Assembly (NCBI GenBank): GCA_018432315.1 | Contig: JAHDLB010000034.1 | Coordinates: 1-37,473 of the forward strand | Reading direction: 5' to 3' | From: Anaerolineae bacterium | GTDB lineage: Bacteria; Chloroflexota; Anaerolineae; Aggregatilineales; Aggregatilineaceae | Length of the DNA stretch: 37,473 bases | Made by a program: the position numbers and the translations under genes | In this document: positions 15,079 to 23,946 of the stretch, in pieces | Position numbering within the stretch: the first letter of the stretch is position 1 | How the letters are laid out: every line of letters starts with the position of its first letter | Notes under the pieces: generated by a model | Databases searched by the model: none | Seen by the model: the letters and a program-made list of their open reading frames with translations, nothing else | What the model was told of the DNA's origin: nothing

Positions 15079-16452
15079 TCAGTCAGCCGTTCCGGTCGGT
15101 GGGGCGCTGCGCCCCACCGGGATCGTCACTTCAGGGGTGGCCGTCGGTGTGATCGTGGGGACCGGCGGCTCGACGGTGGGCGTGGGGCTGGGCGCCGGCG
15201 TCGGGTTGAGCGTCTCGATCGTCACGCTCACCTGCTCGGGTCGCACGGTCACCTGCATCCCTTCGCTGGACTCCTGGTCGATGATCAGGCCCTGCGGCGC
15301 CAACTGGTAATTCCCGGCATCCATCTCGGCCAGGTCGACGATCACGCGCACCTCGTCACGCTCGGGCAGCATCGCCTCCGGCCCCACCACCAGCACTGTC
15401 ACGGCGTTGGGCAGCACGATCGCGCGGTGGGCCGTCGGGTCCAGCCCGGTGATCTCGACCGGCACCTCCTGGAACTGGCGGCTGCTGCGCACCGGCGAGA
15501 TCGTCACCGTCACGCGGATGAGCTGGTTTTCGGGCACCAGGGTCACCCCGTCCGGCAGGTCGAGCGGGACCTCGCTGGTGAACGTCTCGGTTTCGTCGCT
15601 GATGTCGATCGGGACTGTCCGCACCAGCCCGCCCATCGCGCTGATCGCGCTGCGGCTGCCGGTCACGCCGACCGTCTCCGGCTCGGCGCTGTAGCCCTCG
15701 AACAGGTACCCCTCCGGCGGATCGCCCACGATCTCCGGCAGCACGCGCATCTGGATCACGTCCTCGCGCGCCTGAATGTCGACGGTGCACGACACGCTGG
15801 CCGGGACGATCTCCACCTGGGTCGCGGTGCGCCCGTCGCTCTGCACGGCGATCAGGTCGAAGCTGCGCGTCAGCGGGTTGCGCTGGTCGCTGAGATCCAT
15901 CCGCACCTCGACGTGATCGACGCTGTTGACGCGCTCCGCGCTGCCGCGCACCGTCACTTCCGTCTGGTCGCAGACGCTGCTCAGGTCCGACGGCAGGCTG
16001 TACCCCAGCGGCGGCTCGCGGCGCACGATCACGCGGACGGCCACGCGCTTCTCCGCTTCCTGGTCGATGGCGAACACCAGCGTGCTGGGCCGGATCGCCA
16101 CCACGCGCGCGTGGCGCTGCGAGACGACGTCGCCTTCCAGCTCGATCCGGTACTCGCCCGGCGCGCGAATGCTGCTCAGGTCCGCCGAGATAATGATGTC
16201 CTCCGGCACCAACAGGTTCCATTCGCGCTGCTGGGTGCGCACCACGGCGCTCACGCTCGACGGCTCCGGCTGGCGGGTGAGCACGAAGCCCTCCGGCAGG
16301 GTGACCGACACCGGCAGGTTCTTGATCTCGCGTTCCTCCACCGGGTTGTTCGCCATGTTCGCGGCCAACCAGATCGTCACCGCCAGGAACAGCGACACGA
16401 GCATCCAGCCCAGATTCCGCAACACGAATTGGATCATGGAGTTTTCACGCAT
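15079..16452 (-). CDS. cdaR: YbbR-domain protein CdaR, regulator of diadenylate cyclase
   Basis: A 457-residue protein with one N-terminal membrane helix (about 13-30, LGWMLVSLFLAVTIWLAA) and a large outside region of about four YbbR-type repeats (such as NLPVSVTLPEGF, RVAVRVIVRREPPLGYSL, QEVPVEITGLDP). A Pro/Thr-rich tail ends the protein. CdaR proteins sit beside CdaA and modulate its cyclase activity. The gene starts 42 bases after cdaA on the same strand, the conserved cdaA-cdaR order. The ATG at 16452 is chosen; a TTG at 16458 and an ATG at 16437 (MIQFVLRN) are alternatives, and no strong ribosome binding site decides. The third member of the classic operon, glmM, is absent; a GlsB-like gene follows instead. 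Confidence 0.88.
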   Translation of the reverse strand: MRENSMIQFVLRNLGWMLVSLFLAVTIWLAANMANNPVEEREIKNLPVSVTLPEGFVLTRQPEPSSVSAVVRTQQREWNLLVPEDIIISADLSSIRAPGEYRIELEGDVVSQRHARVVAIRPSTLVFAIDQEAEKRVAVRVIVRREPPLGYSLPSDLSSVCDQTEVTVRGSAERVNSVDHVEVRMDLSDQRNPLTRSFDLIAVQSDGRTATQVEIVPASVSCTVDIQAREDVIQMRVLPEIVGDPPEGYLFEGYSAEPETVGVTGSRSAISAMGGLVRTVPIDISDETETFTSEVPLDLPDGVTLVPENQLIRVTVTISPVRSSRQFQEVPVEITGLDPTAHRAIVLPNAVTVLVVGPEAMLPERDEVRVIVDLAEMDAGNYQLAPQGLIIDQESSEGMQVTVRPEQVSVTIETLNPTPAPSPTPTVEPPVPTITPTATPEVTIPVGRSAPPTGTAD

Positions 16453-16494
16453 GGTCAAACAAGCCTATCGATTGCCCGGTGCCAGCGACACCCA

Positions 16495-17385
16495 TCACGC
16501 GGCCCGCCGCCCGGAGCCCGAGTCGCCGTCCTGGCGCCAGCGCTCGATCTCGTCCCGCGCGCGGGCCAACAGCGACGACCACGGCCAGGTGGTTTCGGAC
16601 TGGGTCCGCGTGCTGGTGTAAAACGCGCTCAGGATCGTGCGCAGGCGGTTGGCGTCCAGGCGGCGGATCATGCGCCCCCGGTTCGCCACGGAGATTCGCC
16701 CGGTTTCTTCGGAGACGATCACGCACAGGGCATCCGACACTTCGCTGATCCCCAGCCCGGCGCGGTGGCGCGTGCCCAGCTTGCGATCGGAGAGGTTGCG
16801 GCCCGACGACAGCGGCAGCACCGACGCCGCGCTGGCGACCTTGCCCCGGCGAATGATCACCGCGCCATCGTGCAGTTCGGTCTTGGGCCAGAAGACGGTC
16901 AGGAACAACTGCGGGCTGACTTCGGCATCCAGCGCGACGCCGGTATCGATGAACTCGTCGAGAGCATCGTTGCGCTCCAGCACGATCAGCGCGCCATGCC
17001 GCCGCTCGGACAGGCGCGCCGCCGCCGCGCAAATCGCGTCGATGATCTGCTCGTCGTTGGTGAAGGTGGGAGTCCGGTTGAACAGGACGCTAAGCCCGGT
17101 CCGCCCGATGCGCTCCAGGCCGCGCCTCAGCTCCGGCTGGAAGATGACGGGGATGGCGACGAGAATCGCCGTGAGCATGTTGTTCAGCAGCCAGCGGAAG
17201 GCGACCCAGTCCATCACCGTCGCCAGGAAGGCGATGAGCAGGGCGACCGCGATCGTCCCGCGCAGCAAGGGGGCCGCCTGCGTGCCGCGCATCAGCAGCG
17301 TGGCGACGAAGATGATCACCGCCACGACCAGGATATCGGGCACATCGCTCCATCGAAACGTTTCCAGCGTCCATATCAGTCTCAT
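16495..17385 (-). CDS. cdaA: Membrane diadenylate cyclase CdaA (c-di-AMP synthase)
   Basis: A 296-residue enzyme that joins two ATP into cyclic di-AMP, a second messenger for potassium and osmotic balance and cell-wall state. Three N-terminal membrane helices lie within residues 16-82. The DAC (DisA_N) domain covers about 100-250 with both signature motifs: Asp173-Gly174-Ala175 (LHDGAVII) and Arg206-His207-Arg208 (GTRHRAGLG). The last ~45 residues are a charged tail. The ATG at 17385 (MRLIWTLETF) is preferred because the hydrophobic segment starts soon after; an in-frame GTG at 17424 would add 13 residues. cdaR follows at once. Upstream, 86 bases away on the same strand, is the TPR gene. All active-site motifs are intact. 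Confidence 0.95.
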   Translation of the reverse strand: MRLIWTLETFRWSDVPDILVVAVIIFVATLLMRGTQAAPLLRGTIAVALLIAFLATVMDWVAFRWLLNNMLTAILVAIPVIFQPELRRGLERIGRTGLSVLFNRTPTFTNDEQIIDAICAAAARLSERRHGALIVLERNDALDEFIDTGVALDAEVSPQLFLTVFWPKTELHDGAVIIRRGKVASAASVLPLSSGRNLSDRKLGTRHRAGLGISEVSDALCVIVSEETGRISVANRGRMIRRLDANRLRTILSAFYTSTRTQSETTWPWSSLLARARDEIERWRQDGDSGSGRRAA

Positions 17386-17471
17386 AACGTCACCCAGCCA
17401 CCCGCGAGCAGCATTCCCTCGCACTCATGCGTCGATTCGCCTATCCCCCTCGTGTTGCCGGACCCAGCCCC

Positions 17472-19748
17472 TTACCCGCTCAACTGGCGCAGCAGGCGCT
17501 GGTAATCGCCCGCCTGCTCCGGGTTGAGCCCGATAATCCGCCGGATCGTCACGACTGCGTCATTGTGCAGCCCGGACTCGAGCTGCAGCTCGGCCAGCGC
17601 TTCCAGATGCTCGACCGCCTTGTCCACGCTGCCCGTCTGGCGATAGACCGCCGCCAGCCGCGAGCGCAGCGCCATATCCTGCGGGTAGCGCGTCACCTGT
17701 TCTTCCAACACCTGAATGATCTGGTTGGCGCGGCGCTGCTTGGCGTAGATGCGCAGCAGGCCGTCCAACTCGCGCACTGCCGACACCGCGTTGTCCAGCC
17801 GGTAGTTGAGGTCCACCAGCGCGCGCCGGGCGCGTTCGTCGTCGGGGTCCAGCTTGCGGATCTGCTCGTAGGTGCGCATCGCTTGGCGCAGGTCCAGGCG
17901 GCTCACGTCGATGTCGCCCATGCGGTGCATGATGTGGATGATCTGCTCTTTGGGCGCCTCGGTCCGCTGAGCGAGTTGGATCGCCGCCTGATAGGTGGCG
18001 CGCGCCGCATCCAGGTCGGCCAGTTGGTAATACGCGTCGGCCAGATCGATGTACTGGTTGAGCAGTTTGTCCCACTTCTGTTCCTGTTCGAGCAGGTCGA
18101 TCAGCGTGTGGTGCAGGCCGGTATCCATCGGTGCGATCTTCAGCGCTTCCTGCAAAATCTCGGCGGCGCGCTCGTTGTCGCCGCGCATCATGTACGTGTT
18201 CGCCACCAGGTTGTACTTGTGGATGGCCTGCCCGATCTCGTTGCGCTCCAGCAGAATCTGCCCCACGCGCCAGTGAATCGGCAGGTAATCCGGCGCCGCT
18301 TCGAGCATGTAATGGGCCTGGTCCATTGCCAGCGTGTACAGGTGCTCGCGCATGTAGCGGTCGATCAGGTTCAGGCCCTCGGTGACCTTGTCGTCCAGGT
18401 ACAGCGCGATGCTGATCAGCGAGTCCGGCTCCTGGAGCGTGATCGCCTCTTCGAGCTGGCGGCGCGTCTTGGCGACGCGCTGCTTCCACGATGGCCCGGT
18501 CAGCATCTCCAGGAAGCGGTTGTTGAGGCTGCGAAGCTGGTGCTCGTCCGATTCGTCGATGCTGGCCGTCAGCCGGTCGTAGATCGCGCTGAGCTGGATC
18601 GCCTCGTCGCCGCTGATCGCCAGGCCGATATCCACCAGCCGCAGCGTCTGGATCAGGTGAAACGCCGCGGCGCGCGGGTTGTCGAGCATGGTATACGCGA
18701 TGCTCAGGCCGTGCTCCGCGCCCGCCGCCAGCGCGGGATCGTTGGCGGCAAATTCCAGGTTCTTGATCGCGTCGTCCCACCGGTCAAGCTCAAGCTGGAG
18801 CATCCCCAGGCTGAAATGCACGGCGGTGTGGCGCAGCTTGGCGGCGATGGCCCGCTCGTAAGCGCCGATCGCCTCCTCGAACAGCCCCTGGCGCTGGTAC
18901 TCGATCGCCTGGATGGCGTTCGCGCCGCTCTCGTCCAGCTCGCCCGCCTCGAACACGTACGACGCCAGCTCTTCCAGTGCCGTCTGCGTCGCCTCGCCCA
19001 GCGGACCGGTCGGGTCGGCCTCGGCCACGTCGCGCGAGTCGCCCTCGCCCAACAGGCCGGCGGACGTGCCCGCCCGTTTGACCATCGTCTTGTCGAACGC
19101 CTGCTCGCGGTCCAGCCCGGCGGGGGCGTTCTCCTCGATCACCTCGACCGAGATCATCGAGCCGGACTCGATCGCCTGGAGCGTGTTGAGCGCCTCCGGG
19201 TTGGCCGGCTCGATGCGCAGCGCGCGCTCGACCGCCTGGCGCGCGATGTCGTCGCGGTTGGCCCGCTGGAAGTTGAACGCCAGCGTCAGGTATTCGCGGA
19301 TCGCGTTCTTCCTCTGGCCGGTGCGCTCATAGGCCAGCGCCAGCCGCTGGTGAATGTGCACCAGCCCGGACGTCAGGTGTGTCGCGCGCTCCCAGTTGCT
19401 GATCGCCTTCTCCAGGTCGCGCTGGTTCAGGTACACCTCGGCCACGTTGATATACTGCTGGGCGGCTTCCTTCAGGCGGCCCAGCCGCTCGAGCACGTCC
19501 GCGCTCTTTTCCAGCGGGATCGGATCGTCGGGCGCGAGTTGGTGGGCACGGGTGTACACCTTCAACGCATCGTCCAGCCGCCGCGCCTGGAGCAGCGCCA
19601 GCCCCAGGCTGTTGTGAGCCGCCGGGTCTTCGGGCATTTCCTGCACGGCGCGGCCATAGGCAGCGATCGCCTTGTCCCATTCCTGGTCCCAGGCGGCGCT
19701 GTGCCCCATGTTCATCGCTTGCTCGTAGATTTGACGATTTCCGGCCAT
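17472..19748 (-). CDS. Large tetratricopeptide-repeat protein
   Basis: A 758-residue protein made almost wholly of TPR-like helix pairs. The N-terminal third has clear units (AAWDQEWDKAIAAYGRAV; NSLGLALLQARRLDDALK; VYLNQRDLEKAISNWERA). A second cluster spans about 270-345, and a third about 440-700 (GQAIHKYNLVANTYM; DNERAAEILQEALKI). A charged, low-complexity stretch near 215-265 separates the first two. There is no signal peptide, membrane helix or enzyme domain, so it is probably a cytosolic scaffold. It begins 72 bases after argF and ends 86 bases before cdaA, all on one strand. That position hints at an interaction with the c-di-AMP machinery, but gene order alone supports it. Confidence 0.9.
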   Translation of the reverse strand: MAGNRQIYEQAMNMGHSAAWDQEWDKAIAAYGRAVQEMPEDPAAHNSLGLALLQARRLDDALKVYTRAHQLAPDDPIPLEKSADVLERLGRLKEAAQQYINVAEVYLNQRDLEKAISNWERATHLTSGLVHIHQRLALAYERTGQRKNAIREYLTLAFNFQRANRDDIARQAVERALRIEPANPEALNTLQAIESGSMISVEVIEENAPAGLDREQAFDKTMVKRAGTSAGLLGEGDSRDVAEADPTGPLGEATQTALEELASYVFEAGELDESGANAIQAIEYQRQGLFEEAIGAYERAIAAKLRHTAVHFSLGMLQLELDRWDDAIKNLEFAANDPALAAGAEHGLSIAYTMLDNPRAAAFHLIQTLRLVDIGLAISGDEAIQLSAIYDRLTASIDESDEHQLRSLNNRFLEMLTGPSWKQRVAKTRRQLEEAITLQEPDSLISIALYLDDKVTEGLNLIDRYMREHLYTLAMDQAHYMLEAAPDYLPIHWRVGQILLERNEIGQAIHKYNLVANTYMMRGDNERAAEILQEALKIAPMDTGLHHTLIDLLEQEQKWDKLLNQYIDLADAYYQLADLDAARATYQAAIQLAQRTEAPKEQIIHIMHRMGDIDVSRLDLRQAMRTYEQIRKLDPDDERARRALVDLNYRLDNAVSAVRELDGLLRIYAKQRRANQIIQVLEEQVTRYPQDMALRSRLAAVYRQTGSVDKAVEHLEALAELQLESGLHNDAVVTIRRIIGLNPEQAGDYQRLLRQLSG

Positions 19749-19820
19749 GTAATGCTCACCCTCAATGCCAATGGCCGGACGCTCCCCATCGCAGCGCCCG
19801 GCCTCACCGTTCGTGCCGCG

Positions 19821-19895
19821 TTATTTCTTCTGTTTTTTCTTGTCCTGCTTGTTCTTCTTGTCTTTCTTGTCTTTCTTATCGCCTTTTTTAGCCAT
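19821..19895 (-). other. Lys-rich 24-residue tail of ArgF; possible internal start
   Basis: From an in-frame ATG at 19895 the encoded peptide is [18 protein letters not shown] followed by KKKQKK and stop: 14 lysines in 24 residues. GAAAAGGG lies about 8 bases before this ATG, a usable ribosome binding site. The stretch may therefore be made both as the tail of ArgF and as a free basic peptide. The repetitive AAG/AAA coding pattern suggests expansion of a short repeat. It may bind nucleic acid, ribosomes or acidic membrane surfaces; nothing in the sequence decides this. Confidence 0.45.
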
Positions 19896-20822
19896 GCTTG
19901 CACCCTTTTCGTCTAACAAGGTCACCAGGATTCCCTTCTGGGCGTGCAGGCGGTTTTCCGCCTGTGGGAAAAGGCGCGACTGTGGGCCGTCGGCCACGTC
20001 GTCGGTAATCTCCTCACCGCGATGGGCGGGGAGGCAGTGCATCACGATGGCGTGCGAAGCCGCGTGCGCCAGCAGATCGGCGTTCACCTGGTAGGGCGGG
20101 AACACCCGGCGGCGTTTTTCGGCCTCTTCTTCCTGGCCCATGCTGGTCCAGGTGTCGGTGTAGATCACGTCGGCGCCCGTGACGGCGGCGATCGGGTCGG
20201 GCGTGACGGTCACGTCCAGCGTGTCCTGCGAGAGCACGCGCGCCCGCGACAGGATGTATTCTTTGGGCTGGTAGCCGTCGGGGCTGGCGATAGTCACCTT
20301 CACGCCGAACTGGGCGGCGCCCATCAGCAGGCTGGTGAGCACGTTGTTGCTGTCGCCCACGTACGCCAGGTGCAGCCCCTCGAGCTGGCCGAACTCCTCG
20401 TAAATCGTCAGGTAGTCGGCCATGGCCTGGCAGGGGTGGTTGTAATCGGTCAGGCCGTTGATGATCGGCACCGGGCTCCAGCGCGCCAGATCGATCACGT
20501 GGTCGTGGTCGAAGGTGCGCGCCATCACGACATCCACGTAGCCCCCCAGCACGCGCGCGATGTCGGCAATGCTCTCGCGCTTGCCCAGGCCGATCTCCTG
20601 CGGGCTGAGATAAAACGCGTAACCGCCGACGTGCTGCATCGCCATCTCGAAGCTCACGCGGGTGCGCAGCGAGGGCTTCTGGAAGACCATCGCCAGCGAC
20701 TTCCCGGCCAGTCGTGGCGGGTTGCCGCCGGCACGAAACTCCTCTTTGAGCGCCACTGAAAGCCGCAGGATGTCCCACAAATCGCCGGCGGTCCAGTCGG
20801 CCAGATCGAGAAAGTGTTTCAC
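19821..20822 (-). CDS. argF: Ornithine carbamoyltransferase with a lysine-rich C-terminal tail
   Basis: A 333-residue enzyme making citrulline from ornithine and carbamoyl phosphate in arginine synthesis. Diagnostic motifs: carbamoyl-phosphate loop [10 protein letters not shown] (Ser51-Arg55), [11 protein letters not shown], the ornithine-binding SMG loop ([10 protein letters not shown]), and [12 protein letters not shown] with the catalytic Cys. These separate it from aspartate and acetylornithine enzymes. The start is GTG at 20822, with AGGGGAG about 7 bases upstream; the frame stays open further but without family similarity. The enzyme should end near [11 protein letters not shown], yet the frame runs on for 30 residues. 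The last 24 (from an internal Met) contain 14 lysines. An extended -10 promoter lies at 20865-20873. The tail is discussed as a separate feature. Confidence 0.93.
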   Translation of the reverse strand: MKHFLDLADWTAGDLWDILRLSVALKEEFRAGGNPPRLAGKSLAMVFQKPSLRTRVSFEMAMQHVGGYAFYLSPQEIGLGKRESIADIARVLGGYVDVVMARTFDHDHVIDLARWSPVPIINGLTDYNHPCQAMADYLTIYEEFGQLEGLHLAYVGDSNNVLTSLLMGAAQFGVKVTIASPDGYQPKEYILSRARVLSQDTLDVTVTPDPIAAVTGADVIYTDTWTSMGQEEEAEKRRRVFPPYQVNADLLAHAASHAIVMHCLPAHRGEEITDDVADGPQSRLFPQAENRLHAQKGILVTLLDEKGASMAKKGDKKDKKDKKNKQDKKKQKK

Positions 20823-20864
20823 CTCATGCTCCCCTTTGAACAGCGAGTGAGTAAGTTGCTGCGT

Positions 20865-20873
20865 AGTATAGCA
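20865..20873 (-). promoter_or_regulatory. Extended -10 promoter of argF
   Basis: On the minus strand TGCTATACT (20873-20865) has the TGn extension and a 5/6 match to the -10 consensus, 42 bases before the GTG start. No clear -35 box. The remaining intergenic DNA to 21085 shows a -10-like TAGAAT (plus strand, 21023-21028) that may serve the cupin gene. Confidence 0.5.
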
Positions 20874-21085
20874 CAATTTGAACGTGGGCACGTACCCGGT
20901 GGCCTGCCGCCGGGCAATCGTCATGCAGCCCCGGCAGGCCGCGCCCTCACACGGAAATACACGCCCAGCCGTCTCCAATCCTCACGCCGGTTTCCCAGCG
21001 CGCCCTGGCGCAGCCGGTGTGATAGAATCTCGCCATGTGGCAGGGGATAACTGATCATACATGGAGAGGAATGGAGAGGACCAAC

Positions 21086-21574
21086 ATGGACGACTCACCG
21101 CACGCTCCAGCCAGCATGCCGCCCGCGCTGCGCATCGCTGCCGGTCAGGACCGGTTCGGGGAACGGCGCAGTCTGGGCATCAGCACCATCGACTTCAAGG
21201 TTACCGCGCCAGACAGCGGCGGTCTTCTCATCATCGAGAACACCTTCCACGCGAAGGGCGGCCCCGCGCGCCATCTGCACGTCGACCAGGACGAATGGTT
21301 CTACGCCGTCGAAGGCGAGTTTCTGTTCGAGGTGGGATCCGAGCGATTCACGCTCAAACCGGGCGATTCGCTGCTCGCGCCGCGCATGGTGCCCCACGTC
21401 TGGGCGCACGTCGGCGATGCGCGCGGCAGGATCGTGATCGCGTTCATGCCCGCCGGCAAAATGGAGGCGTTCTTCCGCGAAGTGACGAAGGCCAACGCCA
21501 TGCCGCCGCAGGACCCGGAACTGTGGCGCGCGCATGGGATGGAACTGGTGGGGCCGCCCCTGCCAGTCGGGTGA
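21086..21574 (+). CDS. Small cupin-domain protein
   Basis: A 162-residue single-domain cupin. The two conserved cupin motifs are visible: motif 1 from ARHLHVDQDEWFYAVEGEF (metal ligands expected at the two His and the Glu) and motif 2 from PGDSLLAPRMVPHVWAHVG (His). These residues predict a metal-binding beta-barrel. Function in such proteins ranges from sugar isomerase to dioxygenase to storage, and the neighbours give no clue. The ATG at 21086 is chosen because GGAGAGGA lies about 6 bases upstream; ATGs at 21035 and 21071 in the same frame are alternatives. A strong GC-rich palindrome follows the gene. Confidence 0.85.
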   Translation: MDDSPHAPASMPPALRIAAGQDRFGERRSLGISTIDFKVTAPDSGGLLIIENTFHAKGGPARHLHVDQDEWFYAVEGEFLFEVGSERFTLKPGDSLLAPRMVPHVWAHVGDARGRIVIAFMPAGKMEAFFREVTKANAMPPQDPELWRAHGMELVGPPLPVG

Positions 21575-21597
21575 GATCGCCGCCCGCGCACAAAGAA

Positions 21598-21623
21598 CCG
21601 GCGGCGCCACGTGGCGCCGCCGG
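21598..21623. terminator. Bidirectional hairpin between cupin and binding-protein genes
   Basis: A perfect 26-base palindrome (CCGGCGGCGCCAC / GTGGCGCCGCCGG). On the minus strand it is followed by TTCTTTG, on the plus strand by CATCCTCC. It lies between two converging genes and probably ends the minus-strand solute-binding-protein transcript. Confidence 0.7.
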
Positions 21624-21648
21624 CATCCTCCCTCACCAACCGGAGACT

Positions 21649-23406
21649 CTACCCGCGTGCAGCGAGCTGAGCTTCCTGGTCGATGGTCCGCCAATCCCAG
21701 TGAGCGCCACCGAACAGGCCGTCCGTCTCGAACGGGCCAGTGTACCACGGCTTCACCAGGACGTAGGTCACGCGCAGGTAAATCGGGATGAAGGGCACTT
21801 CGCCCTCAGGCCCGAAGAACTGCTCTTCGATGCGGTAGTACAGCTCGATACGAGCATCGGGGTCGGATTCCTGCGCCGCCAGCTCGATCAGGTCGTCGGT
21901 CTCGGTGCACGCGCGCTTGAACGAGTTCTCGCTGAATTCGCAGTGCAGCACGTCGCCAACCCAGTTGTTGGCATCACCGTAGTCGGGGCCCCAGCCCAGC
22001 GACCACATGTTGGGACGATCCTCCGGCGGGTTGGCCGGGTCGACGGTCTCGAGCAGCACCGAGAATTCCTGCTGTTCGATGGTGAACAGGTTCGGGTCAC
22101 AGCCCAGGTGCGTTTCCGCGCCCGCAGCCATGAACTCGGCCCAGGTCCCGGCACCGGTGTAGGTCACGATTTCCAGGTTCGGGAAGCCTTCGCAGTTCGG
22201 ATAGCCGGCTTCGGCCATCTGCGCGGCGGCATATTCCGGATCGAAGCCAACGCCCACTTCGTTGATCGGCGGCGCGCCGAACATGCCCGGAGGCGTGAAG
22301 TGGATCATGGGCAGGCCGCGACCCTGCTGAACCTGCTGGATGAAGGAGCCACGATCCAGCGCGGCGTTGAAGGCACGGCGGGCGTGGACGTTGTCGAACG
22401 GCGCCTTGTCGTGCGCGAAGGCCAGGTAGAACACCGCCAGGTCGGACACCTGGAGCAGTTGGTCGGCGTAGGCCGGATCTTCCAGAACCGACTGCAGCTC
22501 GGCGGACGGCACGTTGCTGCGGTCAATCTGGTCGTCCTGGTACAGCGCGAACTGCGTACCAATGTCTTCCACCACGGTGTAGATGATGCGCTCCACGTTG
22601 CCGGGGCCACGCATGTCGGCGGGGAAGAACGGGTTGGCGTAGAACACGCGGCGGACGCCACGCACCCACTCGTCGACCACGAACGCGCCGCTGGTGACGA
22701 TGTTGCCGGGCTCGGTCCAGTTGTCACCGAATTCGTCGATGACTTCCTGCGGAACCGGGCGCATCATCCACATCGGGGTCATGCTCTGGAAGTACCCAGC
22801 CGCAAACTTCAGGGTCACTTCGAGGGTGGTGTCGTCGAGGGCCGTCGCAGCGACCTTGTCGAAATCGGCGTCGGTGAAGTCTTCAACGGGGGTGCTGATG
22901 ACTTCGTCGCAGCCCTGCAGCACGCCGGCCAGAATGTTGCCGTAGTAGGCGTTCAGGCGCGGGTCGCAGGCACGCTTCATGCCGTATTCGACGTCGGCGG
23001 CGGTGATGTTCCGCAGGACGGTCGCCTCATCGGCTACCGGATCCCACTGCACCCACGGAATGTCATCGCGCAGCGTGAACGTCCAGGTCAGGCCGTCATC
23101 GCTCACGGTCCATTCGGTGGCGATCTCAGGACGGATCGCGCCCGGCTGGAGCGGGTCGGTGTCGGTCAGGCCCAGGAACAGGTTCTCGATCGCGTTGATC
23201 GACACAGTGTCGCTGGCGAGCTGCGGATCGAGGGTGCTGATCTGCGAGCTGTCGGTCTGGTAGTTGGTAACCGGCTCGGCCTGGCGCACCACGCTGGTCA
23301 GCGTGATGTCGGCGTTGTTTGCAAGGGTGAAACCGGTGGGCACGAGGGCCAGCGCCATGGACAAAACCATAGCAACCGCCAGTACCCGGCGTGTTTTTTT
23401 AATCAT
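21649..23406 (-). CDS. ABC-transporter solute-binding protein, family 5 (oligopeptide type), orphan
   Basis: A 585-residue exported binding protein of the OppA/DppA class (SBP_bac_5). The signal peptide covers about residues 1-29 (KKTRR, then a hydrophobic core ending FTLA). There is no lipobox Cys, unlike most lipid-anchored family members, so it may be free or held otherwise. Family stretches include LTWTFTLRDDIPW, NITAADVEYGMKR, and ARRAFNAALDRG. The ATG at 23406 has GGAGGA six bases upstream. No permease or ATPase gene is next to it; both neighbours are unrelated. It therefore either serves a transporter elsewhere or binds a signal peptide. The leader contains a four-codon frame with a near-perfect ribosome binding site. 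Confidence 0.92.
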   Translation of the reverse strand: MIKKTRRVLAVAMVLSMALALVPTGFTLANNADITLTSVVRQAEPVTNYQTDSSQISTLDPQLASDTVSINAIENLFLGLTDTDPLQPGAIRPEIATEWTVSDDGLTWTFTLRDDIPWVQWDPVADEATVLRNITAADVEYGMKRACDPRLNAYYGNILAGVLQGCDEVISTPVEDFTDADFDKVAATALDDTTLEVTLKFAAGYFQSMTPMWMMRPVPQEVIDEFGDNWTEPGNIVTSGAFVVDEWVRGVRRVFYANPFFPADMRGPGNVERIIYTVVEDIGTQFALYQDDQIDRSNVPSAELQSVLEDPAYADQLLQVSDLAVFYLAFAHDKAPFDNVHARRAFNAALDRGSFIQQVQQGRGLPMIHFTPPGMFGAPPINEVGVGFDPEYAAAQMAEAGYPNCEGFPNLEIVTYTGAGTWAEFMAAGAETHLGCDPNLFTIEQQEFSVLLETVDPANPPEDRPNMWSLGWGPDYGDANNWVGDVLHCEFSENSFKRACTETDDLIELAAQESDPDARIELYYRIEEQFFGPEGEVPFIPIYLRVTYVLVKPWYTGPFETDGLFGGAHWDWRTIDQEAQLAARG

Positions 23407-23946
23407 TCTAGCTCCTCCCATGAGCTATTCGATGATTTGTGCTGACAACACGAAATACATCTGTTGTGAATCGCTGACGATTGTGACCGACCAGGATAGC
23501 CTCGGCGAGCGTGGTCCGGTTACGAACGCGCCATCACACCTCCTCTCGACTCAAAAACAAACGCTGGATCTGCCAAAAAATCTTTTCTAAACACAAACGT
23601 CGCGGGTGCAAGCAAGCAGCACAACACCTACGACGGTTGGTGTCTACGGGTTGTCAGTGTGGTCGGAATCATGCAGTCAATCATACACAATGGCAACTTT
23701 ATGGAATATACAACAAGACTATTCACAAGTTATAAATCACCTACCGAAAAACCGCAACCGGCGCGTTTGTGCAATTTCATCAAGCGATCTCGCCTATACG
23801 TACTACTCGCAGGTTTGCGGACCGGTTCAAAAGACGTTCGTCGTAAAAACTCCGCCGACCAGTGACAACACACCCCCCTGGCACCGTATAACGGGATGAT
23901 GACGACTGCTGACAACACGTTCATCACCGTTCTACCCCTCCCATGA
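23407..23946. promoter_or_regulatory. Long A/T-rich intergenic region with minus-strand leader elements
   Basis: No supported gene of normal size fills this ~540-base region. On the minus strand, reading towards the binding-protein gene, there is a weak promoter (TTGCCA 23696-23691, 17 bases, CATGAT 23673-23668) and a tiny frame at 23534-23520. TGCTGACAACACG occurs twice in direct orientation (23440-23452, 23907-23919). CTCCCATGAGC also occurs twice (23415-23425, 23937-23947). These paired copies suggest that one end is a remnant duplicate of the other. A minus-strand frame at 23730-23924 (64 codons) has no recognisable product and odd composition. Confidence 0.45.
23520..23534 (-). CDS. Candidate four-codon leader peptide (MARS)
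   Basis: ATG GCG CGT TCG TAA on the minus strand, preceded by AGGAGGTGTG, which has a complete Shine-Dalgarno AGGAGG at good spacing. It lies 113 bases before the ATG of the oligopeptide-binding-protein gene. A ribosome stopping here could affect translation or RNA stability downstream. It may also be chance; only the strong ribosome binding site supports it. Confidence 0.3.
   Translation of the reverse strand: MARS

Noticed and set aside
17427-19916. 829-codon plus-strand frame opposite the TPR gene
   Set aside because: Composition (His/Arg/Val-rich, no motifs) fits an antisense shadow; the minus strand has clear TPR repeats.
21061-23445. 794-codon plus-strand frame across the cupin and binding-protein genes
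   Set aside because: It runs through two genes with strong family matches in other frames and lacks any recognisable domain.
23511-23899. Overlapping short plus-strand frames in the intergenic region before the orphan terminator
   Set aside because: None has a good ribosome binding site or a protein-like composition; a non-coding RNA remains possible and is listed as a finding.
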